Part shown: piece after piece, positions 23,471-34,193 of the stretch | How the letters are laid out: every line of letters begins with the position of its first letter | How positions within the stretch are numbered: position 1 is the stretch's first letter | NCBI GenBank assembly: GCA_934047225.1 | Contig: OW204009.1 | Location: forward strand, 19,589,161 to 19,653,160 | Length of the DNA stretch: 64,000 nucleotides | Direction: 5' to 3' | DNA from: Ypsolopha sequella | Lineage: Eukaryota; Arthropoda; Insecta; Lepidoptera; Ypsolophidae | The notes under the pieces: generated by a model | Told to the model about the DNA's origin: nothing | Seen by the model: only the letters and a program-made list of their open reading frames with translations | Databases searched by the model: none | Position numbers and translations under genes: made by a program

Positions 23471-23773
23471 GAAAACCATCAGATCCCAAAAAGCCAATGA
23501 TAAATGACATGAAAGTAGCGGAAAAGTTGGCTATACTTTCTTGGATTAAACCTCGTGATAATGGGGGCTCAAAAATTAAAAACTATATCATTGAATACAG
23601 AACAAAAGATGCCCAAGCACCACAAAATGAATGGAAAAAAGGAACAATAGTTACCGCAGAAAATTTTAAAGCAACTCAAGACAATCTTGATTTAGAACAA
23701 TTCACTTTCGAATTTAGAATCAAAGCTAAGAATATGGCTGGTGTAGGAATTCCCAGTGAAGTGGTGTTTGTTG
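23471..23773 (+). CDS. FN3 exon 2 of the host gene
   Basis: The acceptor is TTTTATATTAG and the donor GTAAGTG; 303 nt (101 codons), phase 1-1. One complete FN3 domain: KPSDPKKP linker, LAILSWIKPRDNGGSKI with the strand-B Trp, YIIEYR (strand C) and FEFRIKAKNMAGVGIPSE (strands F-G). It joins in frame to the neighbouring FN3 exons. The last bases of the exon and the donor are tandemly repeated four times (see 23755-23842). Reading on past the first donor meets a TGA at once, so use of a later donor would end the protein. Confidence 0.88.
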
Positions 23774-23842
23774 GTAAGTGAAGTAGTGTTTGTTGGTAAG
23801 TGAAGTAGTGTTTGTTGGTAAGTGAAGTGGTGTTTTTTGGTA
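23755..23842 (+). repeat. 22-bp tandem repeat spanning the exon 2 splice donor
   Basis: Four copies of AGTGAAGTRGTGTTTGTTGGTA; the third G in the last copy's TTTG is T. The first copy holds the real exon end and donor, so four GGTAAGTG donor-like sites lie 22 bp apart (GT at 23774, 23796, 23818 and 23840). Confidence 0.92.
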
Positions 23843-24135
23843 AGTGAGTTGGGTTTATTGGTTTGACAGTGGTGCGTTGATGGAAGATATAATGATGAAA
23901 AATGTGCATCAACTCATTGGTTATCTTTATTATGGGCATACAACAATTACATAAATATATTTTGGACAGGACTGCGTGCTCTTTTGGCCTACATCTGAAA
24001 GCAAATAGTATTGGTTTCAAAACTACTAAAGACAAGCTTTCTTGTGTTAAAAGATTGCATTTTTTGTAAATTACTCAAAAAAAAAACAAAGGTATCGTTT
24101 TTAGTTTAAATAAAACGATGAATAATTATTTTCAG

Positions 24136-24450
24136 AAAAGCCTTCGCCTCCTTTGAATCCGCAGATAATAAGCATGAAAAACACAGAAACAACATGGGGA
24201 ACAGCGGAAGTAAGTTGGTCATTACCAAAACGGGAGGGTACAAGTGATCGAAAAGTAAAAGGATTTGTTGTAGAATTTAAAGATAAAATGGATGCTGATG
24301 ACAAAAAATGGACATCACAACAAGTTCCCAACAGAAATCAGTTACGCACAAAAATTATTGAACTCAATTTGAAAGAGGTCACTTACGTGTTCCGAATCAG
24401 GGCTTACAATATTGCTGGCAAGAGTGAACCGAGCGAAAAAATATTTATTG
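24136..24450 (+). CDS. FN3 exon 3 of the host gene
   Basis: Acceptor ATTATTTTCAG, donor GTGAGTG; 315 nt (105 codons), phase 1-1. FN3 domain with KPSPPLNPQI linker, AEVSWSLPKREG (strand-B Trp), GFVVEFKDKM (strand C), KKW, and YVFRIRAYNIAGKSEPSE (strands F-G). It lies only 362 bp after exon 2, the shortest intron here. The following intron holds the 16-kb BEL insertion, starting 118 bp after the exon. Confidence 0.88.
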
Positions 24451-24567
24451 GTGAGTGAAGCTGATTTTTCCTACAGTCAAAGACAACATTAGTAAAGACC
24501 TAATAGATCATCACTTTGTTTTCCAGTTCTTTCTTGTCTAGCATCCCTCACTTTCAAAATATCTATT

Positions 24568-24974
24568 TGTAATCGCTAGTTACATGAAATGCAGGGCTGA
24601 TGGGAAAGGGAAAATAGATGAGGTAACACGGGTAAGATGTGGGAAGAAACGTGAGTGAACTAAACTTTGTTCTTGATGGGTGCCGGTGAATGCGCCGCGT
24701 GGCGTCCCTTCTTGTTGAGCTGATGAAGATTGAGCTGATCTTGGTACAGTGATGAGCAGGATGTATTGGTTGGTGGATTAATGAGAACACGACACTGGTA
24801 TGAGCGCGAGGTAAGCGAGATTTATCGGCGTGTCGCGGCACGAATGTGCACACGTGCGTTTCGGTAGACGTCTGGCGCGGAAGAGAAAGCAAATGCCGGC
24901 GCGCGAGTCCTTCGGTGCTGGGCGCCTTGGTGGGAGATTACCCATGCGCATGCGTCACGCTTGTGGCGTGAAGA
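24568..24974 (-). repeat. BEL 3' LTR
   Basis: Plus-strand start TGTAATCGCTAGTTACATG, end GGCGTGAAGA. It matches 40360-40766 without indels. The integrase frame runs into it and stops at 24955. Confidence 0.9.
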
Positions 24975-26556
24975 TCCTGGGGGGCCGGGCTGCGACTCCT
25001 CTTGAGCTGAATCCAACGGCAGCCTGGTTAGCTTGAACACAGGTCGTCGCAGATTTCCATGAGCTGTGTCCAGATCCACAACTCGGATCCTTGCCAGGTA
25101 TCGTGCGGAGAATTCTCCCCAACTTCCATTGGCGCGGAGGTAGGTCATCCTCTTTGATGAGGACCAGTTCACCCAGTTGAGGAGGGGAAGAAGGGGAGAG
25201 CCATTTGGAGCGGGTTGGCAGGGTATGGAGGTAGGATCTGGACCAGAGAGTCCAAAAGCACTGAGAGAGCGCTTGAATGAGTTGAAAGCGTCTAAGAGCA
25301 GATATGGGCCTGTCGTCAAAAGACTGCTCAGGTAGAGTGGTGAGCGGACGACCAATAATGAAATGTCCGGCCGTGAGAGGTTCAAAGTCCGTAGGGTCGG
25401 ATGAAATTGGGCAGAGGGGTCTTGAGTTGAGTACAGCCTCAATTCGAGCCAAAAGGGTAGAGAATTCCTCAAAAGTGAGGTGCTGTTCACCTATCACGCG
25501 ATAAAGTAGTTGCTTGGTGGATTTTACGTTTATTTCGTGCAGAGCGCCGAACCAAGGCCCTTTAGGCGGATTCAGTAACCAAGTTATGTGCTGATTCGCG
25601 AGCTTGTGAGTGATTGCATCATTGTTTGACCTGAGGAAGTTCTGAACTTCAATGAGCTGATTCCTAGCACCTACATAGTTTGTGCCGCAGTCTGAGCGAA
25701 TGAGAACTGGAGTACCGCGACGTGAGATAAAACGTTGCAATGCCGCAAAGAACGCTTCTGTTGTGAGTGCAGAGACCGGTTCCAAATGAACCGCCTTTGT
25801 TGCAAGGCAAACGAAAATACAAAAGTACGCTTTTATGAGTTTCGCGTTCCGCAACGTGCTGGATTTAACGAAGAAGTGGCCAGCAAAGTCCGTCGTGACG
25901 TGACTAAAAACTGGCTGAGGAGTAACTCTGTCTACTGGGAGATCAGCCATGAGCGGAGCCTTAGGCTGAGCGCGGCACCGGAAACATCTAATACATTTAA
26001 ACACGCGGTGTCTAATAATACGACGAGCGGACAGAATCCAGTACTGCTGGCGTAATATGGCGTGTAATATGTCAGCTCCAGGGTGGCAGTGTATTTTGTG
26101 ACAATGGTCTATGATGAGATCTACGAGCGGACTTGAGCTGGGTAGAATGAGTGGGTGTTGAGCGTCATACCTAATTGACGCGTGAGAGAGACGACCACCG
26201 ACTCTCAAGAGGCCGTCCTTTATGAAGAGCGAGAGGCGCTGGAGCCAAACGGGACAAACCTTATCAGTCTGGATACGATTAATGTCTTCAGCAAACTCAT
26301 TGTGCTGAACAGAGCGGACCCAGTGCAACAGAGCGTCCCTGCGTTCATTAGCTGTCAACGGACCAGAGCGCCGTGCATCTGGGCTGTGCCGACAATTGAA
26401 TATGAACCTTTGAATACAAGCCGTCACTCCAACGAGCTTGTCAAGTGAGCTGTAGCGAGTGAGCAAGTCCAGATCGATATCTGGGACTGCTATGTGTGCT
26501 GGTACCTTTTTGGGCTTAAGGCCTGGGAGAGCATGATGGCCTAGAGCGGGTGGCAT
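24955..26556 (-). pseudogene. BEL integrase (533 codons, largely open)
   Basis: N-terminal HHCC-like part (CHKIHCHPGADILHAILRQ, then CIRCFRCRAQ). The core has Asp in HVTTDFAGHFF, Asp in IRSDCGTNYVGA and the likely Glu in GALHEINVKSTKQ, then VLNSRPLCPIS. The C-terminus has GELVLIKEDDLPPRQWKLGR, the basic/aromatic end typical of BEL integrases. The region around the Glu departs from the usual FGGLWEAGVK pattern. The frame is open throughout and overlaps the RNase H frame by 16 nt in a different phase, which suggests a frameshift at about 26550. Confidence 0.85.
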
Positions 26557-27249
26557 CTTCGGCCAAGTGCAGGTAGGTTCTTTGAGCCAACTGGGTGACC
26601 TTCAAAGGTCATGAAGTGGGAGAGCCTGGGCACATGCCTCCACGTATTGCTAGTTGAAGTAACTGTGATCTTAGCCACTCGATTGGCCTCAAAAGTCTGT
26701 AATCGGTGAGGTGGGGTATTGAGCCATGCCAACACTATTGTGCTATCTGACCAGCATGTGTGTGTTTGAATGGGTATATGAGCTGACAGTTGGGCTGACA
26801 CTCGAGTCATGAGCTGATATAAAAGAGTCGTGGCTGACAACTCCAATTTCGGGATTGAGAGGCGAGTCTTGATGGGTGCGACCTTGGACTTGCCAATGAT
26901 TAGGTGTACATTGACATGTCCAGTGGTATTGCGCTCATGAAGGTAGATAACGGCACCAAAGCCAGCCTCTGATGCGTCCGCGAACCCGTGAAGTGAGTAA
27001 GTAGACGTGGGCTTATACTTACAAATGTGTTGAGGTAAACGGAGGTTTGAGAGCTGAGGAAGATCCTCTGAAATGTGTTGCCACTCTGTGTGGACTTCTT
27101 CAGAGATAGGCTTATCCCATCCTATTTTCAGAAGCCAAAGCTTCTGCAGAAGAATCTTTGCGCGGAAGATGACTGGAGTAACCCAGCCATTGGGATCATA
27201 GAGAGATGCTACTGTACTGAGAATGGAGCGCTTTGTGACTTGAGCATGA
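26541..27249 (-). pseudogene. BEL RNase H region
   Basis: The end of RT and the connection (SILSTVASLYDPNGWVTPVI) are followed by RNase H with GFADASEAGFGAVIY (first Asp), IPKLELSATTLL (Glu) and CWSDSTIVLAWL (Asp). These are the expected active-site residues. The RT fingers and palm that should precede SILSTVASLYDP are absent; a LINE fragment with a short target duplication sits exactly upstream. Confidence 0.82.
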
Positions 27250-27390
27250 CAAGACAAGAAAAGACAAATACTCTTTATTGTACACCAAAGTTAATAAAAT
27301 AAGGTAAAAGAACAAACTTATGAGAGAAGGTAACAAATGGCGGCCTTATCACTTATAGCGATTTCTTCCAGACAACCTTTGGGTGGAAAT
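27250..27390 (-). mobile_element. LINE 3'-end fragment inserted in BEL
   Basis: On the minus strand it reads GGTTGTCTGGAAGAAATCGC and ends GTACAATAAAGAGTATTTG. This matches the 3' end of the LINE at 34194-36792 (TTTGCTGGAAGAAATCTC; GTACAATAAAGAATATG). AGCATGA occurs on both sides (27243-27249 and 27391-27397) as a target duplication. It is a 5'-truncated 141-bp copy. Confidence 0.8.
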
Positions 27391-28222
27391 AGCATGAGTG
27401 GAACCTAATGTCGGCACGTTGTGCAGAAAGGGCAGTGTAACCATATATTGACCTGATGGTTCACGAGTAGTTGTGGTGCGGAAAATGTCCTCACACTGTT
27501 CCTCTAATGGGCTGGAATGCTTGTAGGTTTGGGGTTCCTCGGATTCCCAAAACCTCTCAAGAGTTTTGTGAATGTCCTGAGTGGAACGCTTTGAGTCCGT
27601 GTGAGAGCCGACAATGTGAACTGAATTGACCTGATTCGTGGGTGAGGTATGTAAACTTTCGAAAGGTCCTATTAATGTAAAATCGAATATCGTGCCGAAG
27701 GCTATGGGCTTGCCAGGGCCGAGCGAAACCTTGGTTCCGTCTAACACTTGACCAAGAACGTCAGACCCTAATTAGATCAACCGGAGCTGGTGTGTGGTAT
27801 TCTCGATCAGCAAGAGGAATTGGAGGGTGACCTTTTAACTGAGTGAGATCTGGAACCTTTTCTAACGGTAGGTACCCAGTTACGTTCTTCAATATATGGG
27901 CTGTAGCCGTGATCTTAGGTGTGTCACGGTGTGTAGGTCATTATACAATTGTGATTGATGCCTTTGAGTTTTGTGTGTGCTGATTTCCAACTCGTGCGAT
28001 TTTTAGAGATGTATGTTTTAATGGTAAATTTAAAATTCTGGCCATACGCTGAGAACAAAGAGTCAGCATACTTCCACAGTCTAACAGGGCTCGTGCTGAG
28101 TGAAATTGACCATGTACGTCTGCTATTTTAAGTGAGACGGTTGGCAACAAAATTGGTGTGTTAGTGACGTTCACTACACGTTGTGCGGAGTTACAGGAAT
28201 TCTCTGTTGGAGTTGAAGTCAT
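27391..28222 (-). pseudogene. BEL protease and linker
   Basis: DUF1758-type protease (SARALLDCGSMLTLCSQ, catalytic Asp in LLDCGS) is open at 27941-28222. After stops, the linker continues at 27397-27747 with LERFWESEEP, EEQCEDIFRTTT and SGQYMVTLPF. In intact elements RT follows this point. Here the frame passes after about 10 residues straight into the RNase H side, so the whole RT is deleted. Confidence 0.8.
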
Positions 28223-28349
28223 GGAGTGAAAATGAGGTGAGTGTGTATGTGATGAGTGTGTGTGTGATGAGTGTGCTGAGTGCTGGTCGTCCTCGCCTTC
28301 ATAGTGCTCTGTTATTCTAGGTAGTCACTGTTGCCTACCTACCCGAGAC

Positions 28350-29690
28350 CTATGTACTTGGCGATCGCGATTGAGTGGGCGGGTTGGGACGGGACGTGTG
28401 TGCCTGTGTAGCATGTGCCGAATGGTGTTGAACTGGCTGGTTGTTGAACTCTGGGCAGGCGATGAGTTTGTGTCCCCTTTTCTTGTAGTAAGGACACGGC
28501 ATACCACCAGAAGGGGAGACGGAAGAGGTTTGAGCCGAGTAATCTGGCTGACGAGCAGATGATGAGGACGGTTGGGCCGAGTAGGTTAGGGCGTCACCGA
28601 ATGCCAAGAACGGCCTATGGGGAGCAGGTTGAGGAGAGCGATAGTCTTGCCGGCTCCTAAGCGGAGCTATGGGGCGGAATTCTCGAGTAGCCGTATAAGG
28701 CTGACAGGAACCTCGAGTGGGCTGAACCAGCTGATTGAGCTGAGCGAGCCTTCCTGAAGGGCCGAGCCGTGCTGATGAATGAGCATCCTGTGACGCAAGG
28801 GACGAAGACTCAATCTCTTTGCAGCACGCGTGCTCTTCCAAGAACTCAATGAGGTTAGCTAGAGTGGGCAGAGTTGGCTGAGATCCGTACTTCCGCTCGA
28901 AGAGAGTACGGAGCTCACCTTGGAGTTTTCGTACCACTATGGATACGAAGACATAATCTGACTCCTTCATGGGCAGATCTAAATTTAAAAGAGCGCTTTG
29001 CGCTGATATGAGCGATGTTAAAAATAAAGCGCGGATATTTGAACGCGTGTCAATTTGTGGCAGCCCTAGAATTATATCCACCAATCGATCTATGAGAACA
29101 CGACGGTTCTCATAGCGCCTGGTGAGAATTTCCATCGCCACTGCATAATTCTCGGGCTGAAGGTGAGACACCATGCTGAGTGCTTCAACTGTAAGAGAGC
29201 CGAGCAGATAATGATGCTTGATGGCATCAGAAACAGTAGCCATTTCTCCGATAAGGCTGCGGAAAATGGCTATGAATGAAGGCCAATCTTATATTTTGGA
29301 CGAAAATTTGGGCATTAAGATCTTGGGCAACACCGTCGACGATAGGCTTGAGGTACTTGGGCTGGATGGAGATGCTGTGACGGGAAGCGCTGATGCCACA
29401 CTCAACCGCTGGGATGCTACTACGACCTCCCCGTAGTCATTTATCGCCGTCTGATAACTCGCCGTATAAGCGGCCTCAATATCTTTGGCCAGATCCTCGT
29501 CCTCGAGAATGTCGTAATACACATCCTCCAGTTTCTTCCGGTACGCCTCTAGCCTAAGATACCGTCCGGTAAAATCTTCGACGCAGTACTTAGTTCTGTC
29601 GCCCGCCGCGACAGCTAAGTCTATTTCCTTCAAGTTGGCAATAGCCTTAACTGCTTCGCGAAATACGGCCGCTTGCTTCTTTGAAGGCAT
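28350..29690 (-). pseudogene. BEL gag
   Basis: Starts with MPSKKQAAVFREAVKAI at 29690, a basic helical N-terminus. A TAA at 29289-29291 interrupts the frame just before DWPSFIAIFRSLI, and it then continues to 28350. The middle has the capsid-like block (HHYLLGSLTVEALSMV, ILTRRYENRRVLIDRLVD). Near the end is a damaged zinc knuckle (CPYYKKRGHKLIACPE), with the second Cys changed to Tyr. Confidence 0.82.
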
Positions 29691-30047
29691 TTTAATGTTG
29701 AAAATGAGTTATTAAAACTTGAGCGTTACTAACTCTAACGTGCGGATAGCTTGTAACTTGCGTGGGCCGAAGCAACAAAGTCTATGTCCAAACGGAACAC
29801 GGAACTCTCAAATAAACACGGCAGATGAAGAAAAGGAAAAAATTGTTGCAAGCCTTTCTCTAGAATGATGACAAGGCAAGAGGATGTTTACGCTTCGTTC
29901 ACCGTGAGAGTGTCCGAGAGCACGTATCGATATGTAACAAAGAAGCTTTTGTAGTTAGTTCTAAGCCAGACTCCGTTCGAAATAAACGTCTAATATTAAG
30001 TTCATTTGTCTTTTTAAAAAAGTCCTTCCGTGGTTCCGTAAATTAAC

Positions 30048-30065
30048 TGGCGCAGCCGGAGCGGA
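30048..30065 (+). promoter_or_regulatory. Gypsy primer binding site
   Basis: TGGCGCAGCCGGAGCGGA directly follows the LTR end. It resembles the TGGCGCAGTCGG primer site of 17.6/297-type Gypsy elements, which use a serine tRNA; the exact tRNA is inferred. Confidence 0.6.
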
Positions 30066-30388
30066 TTTTCGCGCGATACTAACGCATCGAAGGACACGAA
30101 CATTGGTCTTAAGCTTGTATAGTGAGCGTCGTTTACGCAAGTGCGGAAAAATCGAACCTACCAAATAAATAAGTTAACAGTGGCAGTCGGTGAGGATTTA
30201 AAAGGCGATTGAACCAGCAGCTTTAAGCAGGAGGATATGGCGAGCGGAGTGTGAGTAAACCTTTTCGCATTCCTGTCTTTCCCAATCTTTTCCCGTTTGG
30301 TTGCAAAATTAGTTTTTAAAATTCAGACAAAAATTGCTGAAATATAGTGTTATCTGATTTTCATAAAGAGTACTAAATAGACTCTATA

Positions 30389-31700
30389 TACGAGGGGCAT
30401 GCCAAAAGAAGTTAGATACTCTTTACTCCTTTGATTGACACTGGCAAGTTATACATCATCTTATAGGCTGGTTGTTTGTTGATATATCTGAAAATAGAAC
30501 GCACATCATTTCTTTTTTTTTTTATTTGGATGAGCATCATTTTTCCGAGAATCTGGCGGGAATTCGCTTGCAGCAATGGAGCTCAGTCGAAGTGATTGTC
30601 GCGCTATGATTTATTATGACTATAAAAAAGTTTTAAGCCTCAAGAATGTTTTGAAATTTTGGCTACTACTTTTGGTGAGTCTGGTTGCTCACGAACAACA
30701 GTATTTAATTGGTTTGCTGAATTTAAAAGAGGACGGGGGTGTCTCAAAGATGAAGCGAAAACAGGTCGGCTGCCAACCGCGGTCACAGAAGAAAACGTTC
30801 GTGCAGTCGAAAAACTTATTCGCGAAAACCAACGAATTATGTATGTAGAGCTGGAGCGAGAACAGGGAATTGGATCAGCAGCAATAAAAACCATAATTCA
30901 CGACCACCTTTCTCTCCGTAAATGTTGTTTGAGATGGGTGCCGCACAAACTTACCGATGAGCAGAAAGACCGTCGGGTGGATTGGTGCCTATTCATGATA
31001 GATAAATTCGACGGTGGTGAGAAAAAAAATGTGTATGATATACTGACTGGTGATGAAACATGGCTTTATAACTATGATCCCGAAACAAAGTGACATTCGA
31101 CTGTATGGTGCTTCGAAGATGAGCCAACTCCAACGAAATGTCGCCGTGCACGAAGCACACAGAAACAAATGGTCGCCTCGTTTTTCAGCAAAACGGATCA
31201 TATTGCTACTGTAGTGCTAAAGAATCAAAGAACGATGAACTCCGAATGGTATGTGACAGTTTGTGCTCCAACAGTAACATCAGCTTGGTGTGACAAGCGA
31301 CCGAAGTCAGGAATCCGACGCCTTCTCAGGCACCACGACAATGCGGCGTCGCACACGTCTGCCAAAACACTTGACTTTTTCGACTCAAAAAATGCGTCAA
31401 TCCTCCCTCACTCACCATATTCCCCTGACCTAGCACCTTGTGATTTTACCTGTTTCCAAAAATCAAAGAAAAAATATAGGGGAAGAAGTTTGAAAGCAAA
31501 GAAGATGCACTGGCTGCCTATATTTTCGAGATTTCTGAGGTGTCTAAAGAAGAGTGGTCATTGGTATTTTCCAATTAGTTCAGACGTATGGAAAAGTGTA
31601 TACGTGCTCAGGGTGAATACTTCGAAAAGATCGATACTTGTAATAAAGAATAAATTTTATAATTTTTGAGTATCTAATTTCTTTTGGCATGCCCCTCGTA
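30389..31700 (+). mobile_element. mariner (DD34D) transposon, inactivated
   Basis: Terminal inverted repeats TACGAGGGGCATGCCAAAAG and its complement at the right end, flanked by TA on both sides. The transposase reading runs from about 30576 to 31650: helix-turn-helix part (SRTTVFNWFAEFKRG), first Asp in LTGDETWLYNYDPETK, second in RHHDNAASHTSAK, third in SPDLAPCDF. Counting gives 34 residues between the second and third Asp. Breaks: a frameshift near 30640, a TGA at 31091-31093 and a frameshift near 31455. It lies in the leader of the Gypsy element. Confidence 0.92.
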
Positions 31701-31789
31701 TATTAAGAATTAAGTAGAATAAGTTTTAAAATTGTGTTTTGTGTAAGTACGAACTTTACGAATTATAGTAATTATTAAAAACTAGCACA

Positions 31790-33118
31790 ATGGTTAATGG
31801 CCAAGGAAACCAAGCTAATAATCAGAAAATTAGAACAATATCCAAAGAATTGTTATGTCTAATACCTAAAATTGAAGGTGAACCCAGTTTACTGAATTTG
31901 TTTATTAGAAAAGCCGAATATATTTTCAGAAGTTTTGTAGCAGAAGGAAATGCACCCCAAAACCTATATGTGTTTCATGCTATTACCAGTCGGCTTATGG
32001 GTAGAGCTGCGTCTCTACTTAGCGAACGCGAAGATATAAGTACGTGGGATCAATTACGCGCCCTCTTGGTGCAACATTTTGGAGACCCGCGGTCTGAAGA
32101 GTGTATAGCGATCACATTAGAGTCACTAAAAATAAAACCGGGCGAATCCTACACCGATTTTTGTAGTAGAATTCAACAAGTTAGAAGTGGACTGTTTTCG
32201 AAAGTGAATTTGCTTGCCGATGAAGGCATCAAAGCCGCAAAAATGATTATTTATAATAATTCCGCTTTAAATGTGTTCCTGTATAGTTTACCTGAGGACA
32301 TGTTAAGAATTGTACGTTTGAAGGGATGCACCACACTTGAATCGGCATTAAGCATCGTAACCGAGGAAGTCAACTTCCAATTTCAATATAATGCAAAAAA
32401 TAATAAAATAAATAAGCAACATACTCCACAACAGAACCCACCAATCTCACAAATTACTAACCCAAATCAAAATGCAAATCAGATGCAAAGATTTAAATTT
32501 GGAAATAATCCCACCGGATTTAAACCTAACTTTGGCTTACAGCAGAGATTTATCGCACCTATTCCTAATCAAGGATTCAGATTCAACCAACAACCCCAAA
32601 ATTTTAAATTTGGCATCCCCAATCAACAACCCAATTATAGGCCAACTATGCCCCAACAACAAAACTTCAGATTTGGCATTCCAAATCAGCAAAATAATTT
32701 TAGGTTTGGCATACCGAACCAACAGTTTCGTCCACCCATGAACAATTTTAACAACCGTCCACAATTTGACGGAAATCAAAATAAATTAAAATTTGGGATT
32801 CCCCAAAATACTCAAGGTCAAAAACCCATAACCACAGATGCGCGCACAGCAGCCCCTCTTCGCCAAAATATGTTGGAGGATATGAATAACGTATTTTATT
32901 CCAACGAATTAGATACTTACGAAAATTATCAGAACAATAACGCGGATTTTCAGCCATGCTATGATGACGGATACTACGAATGCAACCTTGAAGTGTACAC
33001 GCTTTCGGATGATTACAATACCCCTTCCTCTGAACCTGAAACTTACATACAGGACCAAAACTCTACTGAAACTGAAAATTTTTCCTTAGAGGCCTCACAA
33101 ACATATCACCGGAAATAA
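31790..33118 (+). CDS. Gypsy gag (442 codons, intact)
   Basis: ATG at 31790 to TAA at 33116-33118. The N-terminal two-thirds has the retrotransposon gag helical fold (LLNLFIRKAEYIFRSF, WDQLRALLVQHFGDP, SYTDFCSRIQQVR). The C-terminal part is Asn/Gln/Phe-rich with repeated KFGIPNQQ or RFGIPNQ motifs instead of a CCHC knuckle, as in 17.6-like elements. Near the end, A AAT TTT (33076-33082) is a canonical -1 slippery site that shifts into the protease frame, which is already open there. Confidence 0.82.
   Translation: MVNGQGNQANNQKIRTISKELLCLIPKIEGEPSLLNLFIRKAEYIFRSFVAEGNAPQNLYVFHAITSRLMGRAASLLSEREDISTWDQLRALLVQHFGDPRSEECIAITLESLKIKPGESYTDFCSRIQQVRSGLFSKVNLLADEGIKAAKMIIYNNSALNVFLYSLPEDMLRIVRLKGCTTLESALSIVTEEVNFQFQYNAKNNKINKQHTPQQNPPISQITNPNQNANQMQRFKFGNNPTGFKPNFGLQQRFIAPIPNQGFRFNQQPQNFKFGIPNQQPNYRPTMPQQQNFRFGIPNQQNNFRFGIPNQQFRPPMNNFNNRPQFDGNQNKLKFGIPQNTQGQKPITTDARTAAPLRQNMLEDMNNVFYSNELDTYENYQNNNADFQPCYDDGYYECNLEVYTLSDDYNTPSSEPETYIQDQNSTETENFSLEASQTYHRK
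33076..33082 (+). promoter_or_regulatory. Candidate -1 ribosomal frameshift site
   Basis: AAATTTT in the X XXY YYZ register of gag; the -1 frame is open from here through the protease. This fits Gag-Pol expression by frameshifting. No downstream pseudoknot was modelled. Confidence 0.55.
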
Positions 33119-34193
33119 TACATTTAAATTGCGACAGTATTTTAAAATTACCACACATAAATATCCCCGAAATTGGAGCCCGTTTCATGATAGATACTGG
33201 CAGTACCCGGGCTTTTATAAGCCCCGAATTAACCGAAAAATATTTTACCAATTTTAAATTCCAAGAACCCTTCGAGGTCATCAGTACACACGCTAAAAGC
33301 CAACATAACGAAGCGATTTACATTCCCTTGTTAAAAACGTTTAAGAGCACACTCAAACACAAATTCTATGTATACGACGTAGACAAAAGATACGACGGCC
33401 TTATTGGTTCAGACTTATTAAAACAACTAGGTGCAACAATTGATATGGAACACCAACTGTTGCAAACGCGTGACACATGTATACCTATTATATACAACCC
33501 ACCTCACGAAATTAACCTTGACCCTCGAAAAGAAACACGCGTAAAAATCCCCACGAATTTACAAAATGGTTTTGCGATAGTGGACTTTATGGATTTTGGT
33601 AGTGGAGTTCGCATGCCCAGTGCGATAGTGAAGTGTATTGACTCATTCGCACAGACAATCATACAGAACACAACAAATGAAGTAGTAAATATAACATTTT
33701 CAGAACCCATACATGTAACAAAATATGAGGAACACATGATACATTGCTACAATTCTATGGAAACAGACGATAGAGATTACGAGATAGATGATTTACTCAA
33801 ACAAAATTTATCCAAATTACGATTAGATCATGCAAATAAAGAAGAACGCGACGCCATATAAAAACTTTGTTACGAGTATCGAGACATATTTTACTGCGAC
33901 CAAATACCACTCACGTTTACAAATAAAGTAAAACATCACATTAGAACGAAAAATGAGGACCCAATTTATATAAGACCGTATAGACAATCCCCCTCACAAA
34001 ACGAAAAAATTCAGTGACAGGTAGATAAACTTCTCAAGGATAACGTAATAACAGAATCACATTCTCCGTGGAGTGCACCCGTCCACTTAGTCCCAAAAAA
34101 AATAGACGCGTCGAAACTAAATTCAGAATGGTAATAGATTACAGGCGTTTGAACGAGATCACCATTGATGATCGTTACCCGTTACCAAATATG
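33083..34193 (+). pseudogene. Gypsy protease and start of RT
   Basis: The protease has ARFMIDTGSTRAFIS (catalytic Asp) and YDGLIGSDLLKQLGA. A TAA at 33859-33861 and a TGA at about 34015 interrupt. RT then begins ([13 protein letters not shown]) and, after a frameshift, [20 protein letters not shown]. The frame is cut after LPNM by the LINE insertion; it resumes at 36799 with NITELFDKLGK. Confidence 0.85.

Noticed and set aside
24955..26556. Plus-strand ORFs opposite the BEL integrase
   Set aside because: Shadows of the real minus-strand frame.
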